Position numbers and translations under genes: made by a program. The notes under the pieces were generated by a model, which made no database searches, was not told the origin of the DNA, and worked only from the letters and a program-made list of their open reading frames with translations. From Bacillota bacterium (GTDB taxonomy: Bacteria > Bacillota > Clostridia > Lachnospirales > Anaerotignaceae): DNA of 5,206 nt. Shown here piece by piece: positions 4,660-5,206 of the stretch (positions are counted from its first letter, which is position 1; the number at the start of each line of letters is the position of its first letter). The stretch is from the NCBI GenBank assembly GCA_030526765.1, contig JAUNCB010000111.1, positions 1 through 5,206 of the forward strand, read 5' to 3'.

Positions 4660-4714
4660 ACCCAATCAATAATTGAGAAAAAACTAACCTAAATATTATC
4701 GGAGGTGCTTTACA

Positions 4715-5086
4715 ATGGCAAAACTGACAATCGAAGAAATCATCGCAGCAGTAAAAGAACTGACAGTACTGGAACTGAATGATCTGGTAAAAGCAGCAGA
4801 AGAAGAATTTGGCGTATCCGCAGCAGCAGGCGTAGCAGTAGTAGCTGGCCCCGCAGCAGCAGCTGAAGAAGAAAAAACAGAATTCGACGTTGAACTGACA
4901 GAAGTTGGCGCAGAAAAAATCAAAGTAATCAAAGTTGTTCGTGAAGTAACAGGTCTGGGCCTGAAAGAAGCGAAAGAAGCTGTAGACGGCGCTCCCAAGG
5001 TTCTGAAAGAACAGGCTTCCAAAGAAGATGCTGAAGCAATCAAAGCTAAACTGGAAGAAGTTGGCGCTAAAGTAACACTGAAATAA
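4715..5086 (+). CDS. rplL: 50S ribosomal protein L7/L12
   Basis: A 123-aa L7/L12, the flexible stalk protein that recruits translational GTPases and is present in several copies per ribosome. The N-terminal dimerisation and L10-binding domain is about 1-33 ([23 protein letters not shown]). An Ala/Val/Gly/Pro-rich hinge lies at about 34-50 ([16 protein letters not shown]), followed by the acidic EEEK. The globular C-terminal domain, about 54-123, contains the factor-binding stretch [19 protein letters not shown] and [10 protein letters not shown], and ends AKVTLK as is standard. GGAGGTG at 4701-4707 leaves 9 bases between GGAGG and the ATG. The codon set is narrow (GCA/GCT, GTA/GTT, GAA, AAA, CTG), as expected of a highly expressed gene. 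A strong terminator follows 24 bases after the stop. Confidence 0.98.
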   Translation: MAKLTIEEIIAAVKELTVLELNDLVKAAEEEFGVSAAAGVAVVAGPAAAAEEEKTEFDVELTEVGAEKIKVIKVVREVTGLGLKEAKEAVDGAPKVLKEQASKEDAEAIKAKLEEVGAKVTLK

Positions 5087-5110
5087 TTTCAGCCTACTTA
5101 AAACCAAACT

Positions 5111-5140
5111 GCCGCAGGTGGATACACCTGCGGCTTTTTT
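5111..5140 (+). terminator. Strong rho-independent terminator after rplL
   Basis: A perfect 10-bp stem pairs GCCGCAGGTG (5111-5120) with CACCTGCGGC (5125-5134) over a 4-base loop GATA, followed by six T residues. It ends the rplJ-rplL unit, so any downstream gene (rpoB would be usual) needs read-through or its own promoter. Confidence 0.93.
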
Positions 5141-5157
5141 GTGCTTGCTTTTCTTAG

Positions 5158-5205
5158 GGATCTTATCTGATGCCAATGGATATGATTAACAGATCCGATA
5201 AATCC
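5158..5205. repeat. Imperfect inverted repeat at the window end
   Basis: Bases 5158-5171 (GGATCTTATCTGAT) pair with 5193-5205 (ATCCGATAAATCC) in 12 base pairs with one bulged C at 5162 and one mismatch (5168/5196), around a 21-base loop. No ORF or T-run is associated. It could belong to the leader of the next gene, but the window ends here and it may be chance. Confidence 0.3.
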
Positions 5206-5206
5206 G

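Noticed and set aside
4625..5176. Long minus-strand open frame of 183 codons opposite rplL, and similar minus-strand frames at 3189-3728, 4108-4665 and 2720-3130
   Set aside because: These lie antisense to well-identified ribosomal genes, encode biased Cys/Phe-rich strings that mirror GCA/GAA/AAA codons, and have no ribosome sites or recognisable domains.
1..5206. A novel defence system, mobile element or CRISPR array
   Set aside because: All coding space is filled by conserved housekeeping genes, with no transposase, integrase, attachment repeats or spaced repeat array.

Overview
The window looks like chromosomal housekeeping DNA from a low-to-moderate GC Firmicute, most likely an anaerobic Clostridia/Lachnospiraceae-type bacterium. 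The reasons are strong GGAGG Shine-Dalgarno sites, SigA-type TTGACA promoters, an L10-leader attenuator of the Firmicutes kind, a TIGR03905-type TSCPD protein, and the order rpmG-secE-nusG-rplK-rplA-rplJ-rplL. All recognised genes are on the + strand.

Layout. (1) Positions 1-1001 hold the 3' end of a metal ABC transporter operon: the C-terminal part of a ZnuC/MntB-like ATPase, then a complete ABC-3 family permease. (2) Positions 1067-1318 encode a small, functionally uncharacterised TSCPD-domain protein with four cysteines and its own probable promoter. (3) A strong intrinsic terminator at 1364-1406 closes this part, and the -35 box of the next promoter starts inside its T-rich tail. (4) Positions 1532-3908 hold rpmG (L33, 49 aa, TTG start), secE, nusG, rplK (L11) and rplA (L1). 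(5) A new SigA promoter, an L10-type leader and an attenuator occupy 3923-4079, ahead of rplJ (L10) and rplL (L7/L12). The unit ends at a strong terminator at 5111-5140. The last 66 bases hold no gene, only an imperfect inverted repeat cut by the window edge; rpoB would be expected beyond it, but that is not visible.

How it works together. SecE is the translocon subunit, NusG couples transcription and translation, L1 forms one stalk of the large subunit, and L11 plus L10(L7/L12)n form the other, the GTPase-associated stalk. Control appears layered. Two L1-binding mimics sit just upstream of rplK and rplA and suggest translational feedback by L1. The L10 leader suggests transcription attenuation by the L10-L12 complex.

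I found no mobile element, CRISPR array, tRNA, rRNA or defence system. The most interesting features are regulatory RNAs: the duplicated L1 operator, and a GAGG/CCUC switch that can be drawn in the L10 leader.
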